Assembly: GCA_009760855.2 (NCBI GenBank)
Contig: WPIO01000022.1
Location: 3,592,501-3,656,500, forward strand
DNA length: 64,000 nt
Reading direction: 5' to 3'
DNA from: Cristatella mucedo
Taxonomy: Eukaryota; Bryozoa; Phylactolaemata; Cristatellidae
Shown: positions 24,930 through 37,689 of the stretch, piece after piece
Layout of the letters: the number at the start of each line of letters is the position of its first letter
Position numbering within the stretch: the stretch's first letter is position 1
The notes under the pieces: generated by a model
The model's database searches: none
Seen by the model: the letters and a program-made list of their open reading frames with translations, nothing else
What the model was told of the DNA's origin: nothing
Made by a program: the position numbers and the translations under genes

Positions 24930-25102
24930 CAGCTCGTTCTCAACCTGGGAGTCGCGACCCCTTTGGGAGTCGAGCGACCCTTTCGCAGTGGTCGCCTAAG
25001 ACCATCGGAAAAGGCGCATTTCCACATTTTGCACACCACAATTTTATGGTTACGAGGAACCGTACTAAAGGGTCGCGGCATTCGGAAGGTTGAGAACCAT
25101 TG
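24930..25102 (+). mobile_element. Second SPIN/URR1-like non-autonomous hAT copy
   Basis: It begins cagctcgttctcaacct and ends aggttgagaaccattg. The interior (gtcgcgacccctttggga, cctaagaccatcggaaaa, ccacattttgcacac, attttatggtt, aaagggtcgcggcatt) aligns along its length with the reverse complement of the 12163-12349 copy. It is about 14 bp shorter, mostly through one internal deletion. Flanking 8-mers are caggcgct (left) and gtccagag (right) and do not match. The left flank instead belongs to a 17-bp-arm inverted repeat ending exactly at 24929. Confidence 0.75.
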
Positions 25103-26483
25103 GTCCAGAGCCCAACTGATTTACCTTAACACGGCTTTGGCTTCTATGCCGCCTAACCATACATCATCATATGGCCGGTTCTTAAGCCTATCCCTATAAT
25201 TAAGGAGCCGTGAGTAATCTTGGCAGTCGCGACCTCGCTGATCTGGCACACCGCCGGTCATTTAGCCACATGGCTAAATTAAGGAAGCTGCATCCTTAAA
25301 AACTTCTGCCATCAAACCATTTTTAGGTGTTTCAACTAAATTGAGCACGGCTGAAAGGAAGCGCTTCACGCTCAGCTTGTTTCTCTACGAGCGTGGAGAA
25401 ATGGCAAACGTCCGATGGCTGTTTGAGCGTCTTCCGGTCGAGCCCACTCAATGTCAACATTCGGCCGCAGGGGAACTTTGAATGGCGGTGTAATCCATGG
25501 CGCAAGAGCTGCATCCTTATGAAAATATAAACAGCGTCACAAGCTTGCAGCAGTCAGTATAAAGTACTTGATCTATAAGGTTGCTATTTTGTTCTTATGT
25601 TTTTCTGACACGCGATCGAAGGGGATTTTCTCTGTAATCTTGAAAAATATCAAAGTACGAGTAAATCTTGCCTTACATGCTGGCTCCGAGGGAAGGGGGC
25701 ACGTTGCTTGAGTCTCGTCTCCGGTTGGAGAAGAACGGACAAACTAGGCTCGGAACTTTTAGCAGGGGTCGAAGCTGCTATTGACAAACGTCAAACTTGC
25801 TGGCATGCGCCACTGAGTTAGCACCCGGCGGTAGGGTTTAATGAACCAGTTGCATGTTGTTCTTCATGAAAAACAGACTTATACCAGCAGTCAGTACTTT
25901 AGCGGAGCACGAATGAAAAACGAGAGATCTAAACCATTTCCGAAACAGAGTGCGAGATTAATTAGCCTTCGGTTGTCTCCGAGTTGCAACCGCTGGCAGC
26001 AATCTCTATTAATCTCTGTCAGCAATGTCACTCATCACCGATTGTACTCCACAGCCAATTCTCAATACCAAAATAGCAGCTGCATCTTTGGTGTAAGCCA
26101 GCCGACTCTCTCACGCTCCTGGGTCATTCGAGCAGAGCAGCTCTAGCACAGCGCCTCCATTTCCATGCTTAGGTTGTTCCATTTAAGTGCTTATTTAGCA
26201 GCCGTCCAGCAGCTCAGGCGCGGTCGACCTTGGAGAAGTGTGTGCTTCTCACTGATCTTGCCGTAGCTGCGGAGTCGTGTAGAAAGTGACGTGAAAGCAT
26301 CAACTGTCGGACTGCAGCTGGGTTTAGAACAGAGACGAAGCCTGAATACGCAGACGACAGGCCTTCTTGAGGAAGAGAGCTGATAATGTAGGCAGCAGCT
26401 CCACGAAGCTTACCTCTCCGTGTGACAAACGACAGCGCATGTTGCTTCTTTGGTTCATCAGTGAGTGGAGCTACAATGACAAG
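25103..26483. other. No gene recognised
   Basis: Frames up to 101 codons with no recognisable similarity. Confidence 0.4.
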
Positions 26484-27930
26484 TACGGCAAATAATAATA
26501 ATTAATGCAGTCGTACAGTGCCTGAGATTACTGCATCTAACGTTAGGCACTTAAATGTGCTGAAGATGAAGCATATGAGCTGATCCACGAGAATAAAAAT
26601 ATAATAATTATAATAGATTTGTACAGCACTCTCTGGGAACTTAATCACTATCTAGGCATTTTAATTTTGATGCAAAGCAAGCACGGTTGACTGGTTATTG
26701 CTAGCATGCTCCACGACTACAAGCTTACCATGGTTAGAGGAGATATGTAGAGCCAGCATAAAAAAATGGTTAGTGGAAGCATGCACAGTGTCGGCACGCA
26801 TAAGCACAACAAGAGGAATCACACGGAACAACTGAATGCTGCGATAAATAGATTTGTTTTCAGCATCTTTTGAAATGCCATCGAGTCAGGGGACGGCCTT
26901 GTGCCAGTTGGAAGTGATTTTCAGGCTTTGGAAGCATACGAACTAATGGCACGGTCTCCAAAGGATTTGGGATTCGTACTACGTGTAGCTAAACGAGCAG
27001 TTTCACGAAAAAAGTGGGTGGTGCTATGCTTGGCCTGGTGGGGGAGTAGATCTGATAGGTAGGCTGGAACCAAAGAATGAAAGGACCTAAAATTGAGTGA
27101 TAAAACCTTGAAGTCGAGGCACTGATTGACTGGGAGCCAGTGCAGGTCGGCGAGAAGTGGTGTTATGTGGCAACTTCGAGGCTTACGACAGACAAGCCTA
27201 GCTGCAGAGTTTTCCACTAACTAGCTGATTGCACAGGCCGGTAGACAAGCAAGCAGTGAATTACAGAAGTCAAGATGGGATGTCACAATTGCATGGACCA
27301 AATTAGACGTGGTATCTCTGCCTAAACAAGCCAGAATTTTAGCAATGTTGTGTAGCTGAAAGTAGGCAGACTTGATTGTGGAGCTAATGTGGTCGTCTAA
27401 CAAAAGGTCACTTTGAAACATGGCACCTAGATTTCGTGCAGATTCAACAGGAGATATGCTGGCAGAGCCGAATTTGAGCGTCCGTCAGTTTTTTCAATTT
27501 CTGAATCACACTTGGCTTGACCATAACTAGTAAATTGGTTTTATCCTCATTCAATTGAAGAAAGTTAGCTGCCATCCATGTGCAGTTGTCATCAATACAT
27601 GCACAAAGGGAGTTAGGAGAGCCTGCTCGAAGGCTGTGAGGAATCAAAGCAAAGGTACAATTAAGTTTAGAACATGTTTAGAACTAAAAGCCTAGGTTGT
27701 GTCTGGCAATCACATCGGCAAGAGGGAGAGTATAAAATGTGAAAAGAACAGGACCAAGCACAGAACCCTGAGGTGCTCCATACTTCAATGGTACCTTGGA
27801 TGATCTTTGTCCGTTCATATCAATATTCTGGAATCTCCAGCTGAGATAGGACAAGGACCATTGCAGTGCAGTGATGCCCGGGCGAGATGAGAGGAGAACA
27901 TGGTAGTACTCTTGAGCAAAAAACATGGAA
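26484..27930 (-). mobile_element. L2-type LINE, longest copy: reverse transcriptase to 3' end, defective
   Basis: On the minus strand it encodes, in order, QNIDMNGQRSSKVPLKYGAP and QGSVLGPVLFTFYTLPLADV (reverse transcriptase), CTWMAANFLQLNEDKTN, LLDDHISSTIKSAYFQLHNI, ARLVCRKPRSCHITPLLADL and HWLPVNQCLDFKVLSLNF. It then runs into a 3' UTR and AT-rich tail near 26600. An extra tail fragment lies at 26484-26600. The YADD active-site segment expected between the LADV...GF and CIDD segments is missing, apparently by deletion, and frames are broken, so the copy cannot be active. Confidence 0.8.
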
Positions 27931-27959
27931 ATTCATGCGAACGAAGCAACTGCTGTAAG

Positions 27960-28310
27960 TAAGAAGTCCGTTTTAGTTTCTTTTTAAACGTCGTATACTC
28001 AGGAATTATCGGGATCTCAGTCGAAACCGAGTCAGCCGACGTTAGGTTCCCTTAGCAACCGAAAGCCCAGTCTCTGACTGGGGAGGACGCCAGAGGAGCT
28101 TCTTGCAGGAGGAGCTTGCTGGAGGAGCTTGCAGAGGCCCGAGAGACACGCGTATTGAACGTGCATAAGCCGCAATGGGAGCAGGAAGAGAGAGACAGCA
28201 TAGCAAGTGGCGAGACCTTGAAGTCAACGTGCGTGCTTGATGAATTGCTGCTGATAAATGCAGGAAGTTTTAGTTTGCTCGAATATTGGCACGGTGGCAC
28301 AGTGTAGAAA
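27960..28310 (-). mobile_element. L2-type LINE 3' fragment, diverged
   Basis: ttttagtttctttttaaacg (LINE 3' UTR) followed by gagaccttgaagtcaacgtg match other copies. The middle is strongly altered. Confidence 0.45.
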
Positions 28311-28704
28311 AAGAGGAGTCGAGTCTAAGGATTTGGCCAGCTAGCTCTGCCCACCAGTCGCGAGCTGCTTCATGTTTTAGATGGGCCAACAATTAAGGCT
28401 CTGGCATTTTCCATCAGCGAATGAAAGCAAAGGATTCAGCGCTGCCGGAAACAGACTCCTTGCTGCCCTTTACTGCATAGTCATAGTGGTTCTGGGCTGC
28501 TATATAGCCTGCGAATGACGTGATTCGATCAAGCTTGGGCTGTCTCGAAGGCGAGAGTTTGTGCGAGACCATCAATCTAACGAAAAGATCAAGATTTGTG
28601 GTAGCTAACTAGATGGGGCACGCAAAAGTCAATTCTAGTTCAAGTGGAACAGTCGTCACTAGGAGGGTCGGGGAGGAGAAAATGAGAAAATTGGTAGAGT
28701 CCAA

Positions 28705-28950
28705 GTAGTAATAATAATATTATATTTGTATAGCACCCAAAGAGAACTTAAGTTCTATATGGGCACTTTACAAGTGCTGCAAAGGAAGGATGATCGTGTG
28801 GTTAGTGATAACTAAATATCAACCAGCAGACTATGGTTAGAGAGGAATGTCCAGCATCGACACGTAAATGTGATTAGTAGCAGCATGCACATTGTCAGCA
28901 CGTATTAGCACAAAAAGAGCAAATCAGAGGGACACATTAAATGAGTCGGA
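28705..28950 (-). mobile_element. L2-type LINE 3' UTR and tail
   Basis: aataataatattatatttg, tatagcacccaaagagaact and gtagcagcatgcacattgtc show the 3' end in minus orientation. It is cut at the coding side. Confidence 0.75.
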
Positions 28951-30029
28951 GTCATAAAGTTAAGAAAAACCAACTGGCCGAATAAGAATGTTCTTCAAGG
29001 CTTGTGGCGAGTACTGTGTTTTCCAACCAAATGATAGTGCTTCTCGCAAGTAATTCAACCGGATGGTAGTAAAAAGAAAGTAAAATGTTCAAAGATAGTT
29101 TCCTTGGCACGATTGACAGCGATGCTTTCATATGAAACCGTCGAGTGACCTCGAGTTTCGGGCGAAGAATTTGGTCAATGGTGGAACTTAGCATTTGGTT
29201 TGACCTCTCGCTTGTTCCGCATCCCGAGTGCAGACGATCTGTCAAAAGCCGCCGCCCGAGGGTTTCAGTACACGTCTCGTACGTAATTAGGATTTATTAC
29301 CTAAAAGCCTCAACTATGTAATATAGCGCTCAGCTAAGGATAATCTCTGGATTATATTACCAGTAATTGTGTTCATTGATTGCAAATTCCTAGCAAAATT
29401 TGCATTACGATACACGAAAGGGCCTATTTTCTCAGGTGCTAAGAGGCACAACATGAAAAGATGTCAATATACCCAGCCTGCTGCTGCAGTCTGCCGGACT
29501 GACACCGATGATTGGATGAGCCTTGGCGCGACGAGTGGATAGGCTTCGCTGATAGTGTGTCATGCGAAATTGTTGAGTTTGAAATCTGTGGTACCCAGTA
29601 GACAGTAGGCGGCTGTCAAGACCTGACCACTACTCAGCATATGTTTTGCTGGGTGCATCCACCAAAACAGAATAGCTGCCCGTGAAGAATTTTAGATAGT
29701 GGAATGGGATCGTCTTTAATCGAGCATCACAGATAGTTGGTTCGCATTGGGTTGCTATATTCTGACCATATTCCCACGTCCATATTCGCAAACTGTTTTT
29801 TTCAAATCTAGGTTTAACGGCCACCATTACATTTTGTCTTGACTTACACGACTAAGGAAACTGTTATAACGGTTATGATAATCGAATTACTCAAACAAGT
29901 ACCTAATAGTAATGACTAAAACTATTTTCACTGAGAATTGCAAAGCCTAACACTTGAAATTGGTAAGCCGGCATTTACTCAATAGGATACGCCCAGAAAT
30001 ATGGTGTCCTCTACCGAATTGAATTTTAC

Positions 30030-30335
30030 TAGGTGGTCGATCATATCAGCTCCCCGATCTAGTTTGCCTACTTTTATCTAACAACCAAAAACCTCTGGCT
30101 TCCTCAGACAAGGATGTTTCATCCCGTCACACTTCTACAAGTAGCTATTTACAGTCCTTACTGCCTGCACAGTAGGACGCCTAAAGTTGCAGGTGTAGTT
30201 AGGTTTTTATCTCTTGAGCGTTCAATTAAACCAGTTCTAGATAATCTTAATTGACTCTGCATCAAGAAACGTAGTGAATTCAAGATTCTGTCACTCGCCT
30301 GTAGGTCTCTTTAACCTTTTGCTCTGGCGTCACCA
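30030..30335 (+). mobile_element. L2-type LINE coding fragment, decayed
   Basis: The + strand encodes VDHISSPI*FAYFYL and, further on, EFKILSLACRSL, matching the D-D-H-I-S-S-T and F-K-V-L-S-L-T-F segments of other copies. A stop and the loss of the middle show it is dead. Confidence 0.5.
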
Positions 30336-31021
30336 TATCAGAGACTTCCTTATCAGATCTCCCCTTGCACGACAGAACTCTCGTTGGTATCCAGAATACT
30401 TCTTTTATAACTACTTTCCACACGTCGAGCGCACTTTGGACGGATACATTCAGCCTTGCGTGACCCATGTAGTTACATAAGAGGGCACGGTGCACGAGGC
30501 GTACTGCATTCATCATGTCTCCTCTCGTTGCATTGAACGGGCAAAAAGTAAATATAAATAACCGGCTAACTCAAAGTGTTCATTGGAGTGGATATTTCTA
30601 GTGACGAGAAATAAATCATCTAAGCCTTTCCGATTAGTCGTGTCACATTAGGTGGCGAAAAGCGGTGTGCATGGTGCTTAAACCGAATATGCTGCATCAG
30701 CGATGCGTGCCCATCACTGAAGTCCTTGTAGATTATGTTGACGACGTCCCTCTAATGACCGTTCAATCAGGAGAAAAGCTAAGCATGTAATAATTGAAAC
30801 CATCCCGAAACACTAATAGATGCGAAGCCAGTCTACCTAAACCGGCTGATATCGCATTATCTGAGCAACGGACTAAGTAACAATAATATGGCAACTACTC
30901 AAGAGAAAGTGGTTGAATAAAGATGAAAGTGTGAGGTAGAGTATATGTGAGAGAGAGTATGGATCACAACGAAAGTAAGGTAGGGAGAGAAAGTTAGAGC
31001 TAAGAAGAGGGAAGAAGAGAG

Positions 31022-31180
31022 ATATGAGGAGAAAACTAGTGAGAGAGAGAGAGAGAGAGGGGTACAGAGAGATGAATAGGTCACCAGATAAACACAGAGG
31101 GGGATTGAGGTAAGAGATATTGAAAGAAAGAGAGTAACAAGACGAGGGAGAGAGTGAATGAGTGAGATATGGGTAGTGGA

Positions 31181-31270
<90 letters not shown>

Positions 31271-31297
31271 TAGAGAGAGGGAGAGAGACAGACAGAC

Positions 31298-31334
<37 letters not shown>

Positions 31335-31345
31335 GACAGACAGAG
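31022..31345. repeat. (GA)n and (GACA)n microsatellite region
   Basis: A pure GA run at about 31182-31265 and GACA units at about 31287-31336 within a wider GA-rich stretch (30950-31550). Confidence 0.9.
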
Positions 31346-33589
31346 AGGGAGGGAGAGAGAGGGGGTAACATGATAGAGTGGGAGACAAAGAGAGGCAGAG
31401 AGAGTATGTGTCATTGTGCGATAGACAGCCATACAGACAGGTAGATTTATAGATATATAGATGGAGAGGGAAGAGAGGAAATCGAAGGAGACAGAGGCAA
31501 GGAGTGTGAGCGAGCTAGCCAGAGAGGGGAGAGAAAGATTGAGAGACAGAACTACTTCGTGCTAGCGCAAAGTATTATTCTCAACTCAACTTTATTACCC
31601 CTTCATCTACAGAACCCGAACTTCGTACCTACCTTGAGCAACTTCATGATACTTTCATAATACTTTCTAGTTCATAGTGGGTTAAATTTTCTAGTCTTGG
31701 CACCGGAAGCAGAATTGTATGACTTACTTGATGAAGTCCAAAGCTGCAACGAAGGGGGACAGACGCTCGAGTCGGACTAGAAGCATGGGCAAAATCCATC
31801 ATCACCTCTTACGCTCCCGCTCACCTCTTTCCAATCCGCTGTTTAGCCATCGGATCCGTCACGATAGACTTTTGCTGTATGCACCCCAATTTAGCGTTTA
31901 TAGGTGTTGAAAAGCCGTTACCAAGTGGACTACTGTAACTTGAGAGCAGTATCCCCGCTCCGAAGAATGGCACCGGGCAGAAGCGGCTGCTTAATATTTT
32001 GAACTGAGGAGAAGACATGCATGTCAGCCAATTCGTATGCAAATTGCGATCGGCTGTACAGTGGCGGTGTTCCAACTCAGTGCACTGTGCATCAACCTAT
32101 CGCTGGCATTGTTAGATACCGATTCACGTGGCCAATTCACCGATGACGCGAGTTAGGACTGAGCCGCTCCGTAATTAAGTCGGGAGGCAGCTCGTACTCA
32201 GCGCTCACTGCACTTCGCCTGTGGCAGCGTGGCAGAGTGACAGGTTTTCACGAGAGCACGTCGATAGGCGAGAACGCAGACGGGCACGTGCTTCCAGCAA
32301 TGGTGTACCCACGTTATAGGAGAGACTGAGCTACTGGAGTCTCGATGTATGGCTACCGTAAGCGATGCAACTGTGCAACGAAGAACTGTGCTGAAGCACA
32401 GACGACGCTGGTGGCCGCTCTGCCTTCGACTGCGTCTCTTATCGACAGCTGCAGACAGATGGTGCATAGCAGGCGTACGCAATATTGTCCACTCGAGTAT
32501 CGTTGAGCAGCTGCTAGACGAACGATTTCTCAGCCCATTCACGAAGCCTTTCAACCAATGGAGCACCGACTACGTGAACTCCTAAGGAGATTCGTAATAA
32601 TGTTAATGTATCACACATTAGTATAGCCCTCCTGAGAAGCACGGAAAGGCTATCTCTGAACCACGGGGACCCGCCCCGTAACAGCGACCACTACGCCTGC
32701 CTGCCGCCTGCACATCAAGACCACGCCTATGTTGTCCCTGGCGACTCCGTCGTTCCTCTTTTGCTTTTCCGCCATTAAATGGCAGAGAAATAGATCAGCT
32801 TTTCGGCGGCAGTCGTAATGTATATTTGCCATAAATGGACGAGCCTCGTGTAACCATTGGAAAAGTCGTACACAATGATCCTATCAGTAAATATCCCGCC
32901 AACGGGAAGATGCAAACTGCAGGCATAGTCTCTCAAGTAGCCTGGAGGTTTTTTGTCATCTGTTGGCTTATTAGTATTAACCCATACCTGATCGCCGTCA
33001 CTCTGGAGAACAGGCTACGGCCGGTCAGGCCCTCTAGGTTCGTCCGTAAGGGCCTGACTATATACGGCAGTCACTGCAGGGCTCTCGAAAGATGCGTGGC
33101 TCGAAAGATGTGTGTCTGTCAGCTGGCCCAGACCTACCCTATTTCGCCTGACCTGGCCCAGTGCCGACTGAATTGTGTGGATCACAATAGAACTATATGC
33201 CGAAGGCTGACACCCGTGATCTTCTGATTTTTATCCAAATTTCTGGCACAGGTCCCGGTAGCTGTTTTGTTCTGTCGAATTGCGCGTTGTGGTTCCTCCG
33301 TCGTATTTGATATTCTCGGGTGCAGCAGCTTCGGTTTTTTTTATTTCCCTTGGCCATATGTCAGCCAAATGAGCTGGCAGATTTGTTCGGTATGCACGAA
33401 CGATTAGCTGTCGGTATGAAGAGTAGTACTTTTCGAGTGAATATGTCCGACTGATGTGCTTAACAAGGTGGCCGTCAGCTTGCTTGCTTCAAATTGTCTT
33501 AAATGTACCACTGGTACAGGGGAAATAGTTTCAAGAGAATGGCTAAACTCCTATAGTAAAACACCAATCCTAAGAAGCCAGCTCCGGCC

Positions 33590-34065
33590 ACATTTTAGGG
33601 CAAATCCAACAACCTTCTCTAAAGTGCTGACTTTGTTAGACTCTCTCCTCCAGTTATGCAAGATCTCTCGGCCACTTTTCATACAGTTGAGCACCAAGAA
33701 TTTCATCAGCGCCGATCACCTCATCTGGATGTCGCCAGCACAGCACTGCAATAGCTTAGATCGGATGTCAGTGGGGTATTCAGAGCACGGACATCAATAC
33801 CCACCAGTTGGTTATCTGGTGAGCCCTTTAAAAATAAGGGCTGCCCAAAGGATCTGCATTAGGGCCACTTCTATTTACATTTTATGCCCGTCCTCTTGCT
33901 AGTTTAATCTCCGAGCTCTAACTAGGCTTTCATATGCATACAAGCGATGCACAGCTGCAGCGGTTCTTTGATTCTCATCTGCCGTCCAGCACCTCGAAGT
34001 CTTTCAACCTCCTTGTCTCGTTTACTATTGACATGCCCAATCAGAGGACAGCAACATTTCTCCAA
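33590..34065 (+). mobile_element. L2-type LINE reverse transcriptase fragment, decayed
   Basis: The + strand carries LSATFHTVEHQ, then K*GLPKGSALGPLLFTFYA and SDAQLQRFFDS. These correspond to the D-T-V-D-H, Y-G-V-P-Q-G-S-V-L-G-P and A-D-D-T-Q-L segments of the reverse transcriptase, with a stop codon, frameshifts and a changed active site. Confidence 0.65.
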
Positions 34066-35669
34066 CGTAAGCGGAGATAACTCCTTCACAAGTTAGTGGA
34101 AGCCAAGTGTCACTCGAAGATGTGAAACTCGAAGCTTCAGAATGGCTATGATGTTTAGAGATTGGCTCCCATTTGTGTTCGTACGCTAATCGTGCTCTAG
34201 CTTTGAGATCATCTCAGGTATGAATTGAGGTCGCACTGAAGCTAAAGGTGCTCACTGTCTCCCGTCAGGTAAAGTACGGACGACTTGAAAGAACGAGGGC
34301 TTCGGAGACGCATCAAAGTCCAGATCACTTCTGTGACAGCAAAAAGGTGAGGAAGATGAAGACAATGCAACTACAACAACAGCTGCAAAGGATGCATCGG
34401 AAAATCCATGGTAATAATTCATTTTAGAATCAAACGAGGTGGCGAAGTCGAACGTTGATACCTACCGCAGCTGGTCGCGCTAGCTATCACCTTTTACCTC
34501 GGCCGAGGAAGGGCTTAGTTTATTGAGGCGCATTAAAACGCTGTTATACTACATCAGTCAGGTTATGACTGCACTGGTTTTTTCCTGAATCGAAATGATT
34601 TGGAGCTGGTTATGTCGCAATCTATGGTTAGGTCGCGTATTAGGCCTTAGTAATGTGATTGGGCTGATGTGCCCTAGGCTTCGCGACAGGAGGTGCATCT
34701 GTGGAATCTGTGAGTCGTACGAGAATTCGTGTATAACACGGATGGTGCTGGACAACTACTCGTCGAATAGAGAGATTTGTGCAGAGGAAATTGACTGTTT
34801 ATGTTAAAGCACGGGCGTCCTTTACCACCACAGGCTATCGTCTGAATATCTGAATGTATTGGTGCTGCCCTTACAAGGCTTTAGCTATGCTTGACCACTG
34901 AGGCTCATGCTTGGTACTTTTTGGCTGTTTTCAAAGGCCTAGCAATTTTACAAATGCTACGCTTAAAGCCTTAGGGACATTAGTGTGGAGGCCACCGCAC
35001 CTCGGTGACGACACAGCTTTATCTGAACTTTGACTCCTCCTGCCTTCCAGCTCATAGACGTCTCTAAACTCCCACACAGCAGATGTCACTGATATTTGCA
35101 CTGTAACCTCCTCAGCAAGCTATCTTAAGTTGATCGATGGCAAAACTTGCTTACTAATTATGGGGAAATGCTGTGCCACTTTGACTCTCAAGCTAAAGCC
35201 TCACCATCAACATTCAATCGGCCAGCACATCCTTTGTGTTTTTATGCGGGGGGGGGGAATATTGAGTCATATAATTAAATAATAGATACATTTCATTTCT
35301 AGCACGTGAAAAGTTTTTAGAAAAAAGTTTAGTTTGCATGCTCTTAGTTCTCTTATCTCTTTTAGCTCCTGCAGGCAGGCAATTTCTTGTTCTCCTCCTT
35401 GGTCTGAAAGTGACCCTTCGCCAGCCAGATGGGTATTAACTCCTCGGCCAAATCTGTCTCGTTTCAGCAACGTGGTAAGGCATAAATCAGGCTGCTTAGG
35501 TGAGAATAGTAAAACAAATCAGGTCGTGCATCTACCACACTCTTTCCATACTTCTGTAGTTCAGTGTTTGCAGGGCTTCCTGAAAATTCATTAAGACGGT
35601 TAAAGTTGGAGCAACACTTACATCCGGACTTGTTTATCGTGGCCGTGACAACAGCCACATAGAAAATTC
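34066..35669. other. No gene recognised
   Basis: Short frames only. A G run is at 35250-35258. Confidence 0.4.
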
Positions 35670-36145
35670 TCTTATTCAATTGCTCTGGCGTCCCACCAAG
35701 CAGTGTCTCGACTTTAAAATACTGTCACTAACTTTCGAGTCCCTTCATTATAAGGCTCCTGCATACTTACCTGATGTGGTCAAAGTCTCAAGCTTCCGTT
35801 CTTTGCACCAGGTGGCCAGATTCATCATTTAGCTATGACTCTAACCTGCCTCCTCAAATACCGTAAAGTCCGCATCGGAATTTTTCTAGGCTCCTAAAGC
35901 CTGTAACTAACCAATGACTGACATCCCAAAACCCTCTGATTGGACAATATTGAAAGAATCTAGCAATCAACCTCTCAGCATTAGCTCTGTCCTCGAGAAA
36001 TATGTAATGTGTGCTGATGCGTGATGAATTTGTGCAAGATAACGATTTTCTATTGAAACGGTTTCTCCAGCACGTTTGATGTTTTTCTTAAGAAATTGAG
36101 TCATGTTATAGTGCTATACAAATATTTGGCTATTATTGTACTGTA
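35670..36145 (+). mobile_element. CR1/L2-like LINE 3' end, decayed
   Basis: ctttaaaatactgtcactaa, ctcctgcatacttacctga and cctcctcaaataccgtaaag correspond to coding segments F-K-I-L-S-L, A-P-A-Y-L and the following linker. It ends gtgctatacaaatatttgg with a short A/T tail. Confidence 0.5.
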
Positions 36146-36159
36146 ATTGCTCGCTAGTT

Positions 36160-36185
36160 GCGTGCGTGTGTGTGTGTGTGTGTGC
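36160..36185. repeat. (TG)n microsatellite
   Basis: Short run tgcgtgcgtgtgtgtgtg. Confidence 0.7.
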
Positions 36186-36569
36186 ATGTTTGTGCTTGGG
36201 AACATGCATACTAGAGGCCTGATAACATGAATCATTTACTTATCGATTTAGCCTATTCCGCGAAGAATTTTTAATCTTATCATCGTTTGGTTTTACATTG
36301 ACGACATCAATCTTGGACCTACTGTCTGAAAGCTAGGAGTTTAGTATTAAACTGCCCACAGAATCTATGTGAACTTGAATGAAGGTATACGAAATATCCA
36401 CATACACCTTCAAATAACAATGATCACACTCTGGTTTTAGTCAAAGCTGGCTTATTTTCATCGTCTGGGTAATAGCAAGCATTGCTAGAGGCCTGATTAC
36501 GCGTCTGAGGGCCTCTTTATTCATGTGCATACACAAATATATACTGTATGCATATACATATAAATAAAT

Positions 36570-36598
36570 AATGTATATATATATATATATATATATAC
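36570..36598. repeat. (TA)n microsatellite
   Basis: About 12 TA units in AT-rich DNA. Confidence 0.8.
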
Positions 36599-37129
36599 CT
36601 TCATTTGGTATATAAAGGAAAATGACCAAAGGCAAAAAACAAACAATCAGAGAATTACTTCAATGGGGCTCTGCTAAATGAGACCTGCCTTCTGCCAGCC
36701 AAGCTTTGTTTAGTGGATTCCGTCGGCAGATCTTAGTTTCACCACCAGGGTCACATCCTTCAGCCTGATCATTGTGATCCGTCCCTTCAGAATAAACAGT
36801 AATAACAAACTAAGTATATTTTGCCCTAGCACAACTAAACTTATTTCTAAGCAATTTTTTTTCACATGCCGGAAACGAAGTGTACCCGTCATTTAATTAT
36901 AGCGTGCAATATTTCCATAAGCGCGAAAAGGACACCACACAAGTACCGATCGAAAGCTATAAGAAACAATATGGCTAAAGCTTCTACCGAGCTCCATCAA
37001 ATCGCAATGACTTAGCCGATCGTGAGTTCCAGATTTTGGGGGTATGCGAGGCGAATACACGGTTTCAACGTAAAACGACGTTGGTTAGAGTCGGTTAGCT
37101 ATGTAAAAACAGCAGGCGTAACGATGTGA

Positions 37130-37335
37130 AGCCTGATTTGAGATTACTTTGGATAGATAGGCCGTAGCTGAATAAAAGACCTACAAGTGAGTGACATAAC
37201 CTTGAAGTCGACGCTCTGCTTGATGGAAAGCTCGAGCTGGTCGTTGAGAAGTCATCCAATGCAGCAGTTGAGACATTCACGCGAGACACACCTAGATGCA
37301 AAGATTTCCGTTGTAAACTTCCTGCACTCAAGTTG
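37130..37335 (-). mobile_element. L2-type LINE fragment
   Basis: aagtgagtgacataaccttg, aagtcgacgctctgcttgat and gagctggtcgttgagaagt match the minus-strand copies at 27070 and 38190. Confidence 0.6.
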
Positions 37336-37689
37336 ACGCCGAACTCTTGCAAGAGTAGTTTTTATCAGCCATGGAAAATGAGCGTTCTAGGGACACTAAG
37401 GTAAAACTTCCCATTCCTATAAGAGCTTATCTGGATTAAAAAATTCGTTCCAAGCTTGTTTTTGAAAAACGCCTCCGTTCGTGGCTAGTACTTCATCCTT
37501 TAACTTTGAACACAGTTTTTCTATTAATAACGAACATCTTGAGGGAAAGAGGATATTTGCGACAGTAGTCATCATCCTGTGGGGTCGAATTGTGCTTGCC
37601 AAATTGAGTCTAGTCCGCATTCTACGATGACTAGAATTCAGCTGGCACGCCCTCTCCTTTGGAGCCCTGCAAAAGGGCAGTACGCCCTT

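Larger units (their letters stand above)
28951..33589. other. No host gene; LINE remnant and GA array only
   Basis: Apart from the LINE piece at 30030-30335 and the GA/GACA array at 31022-31345, no domain-bearing frame is visible. The frame 32835-33227 (130 codons) has no similarity I recognise. Confidence 0.4.

Noticed and set aside
30873-31432. Minus-strand frames of 171-177 codons rich in Leu-Ser
   Set aside because: Translation of the GA/GACA array.
33456-33902. 148-codon + strand frame as a host gene
   Set aside because: Another frame over the same bases shows decayed reverse transcriptase motifs, so this is a dead LINE.
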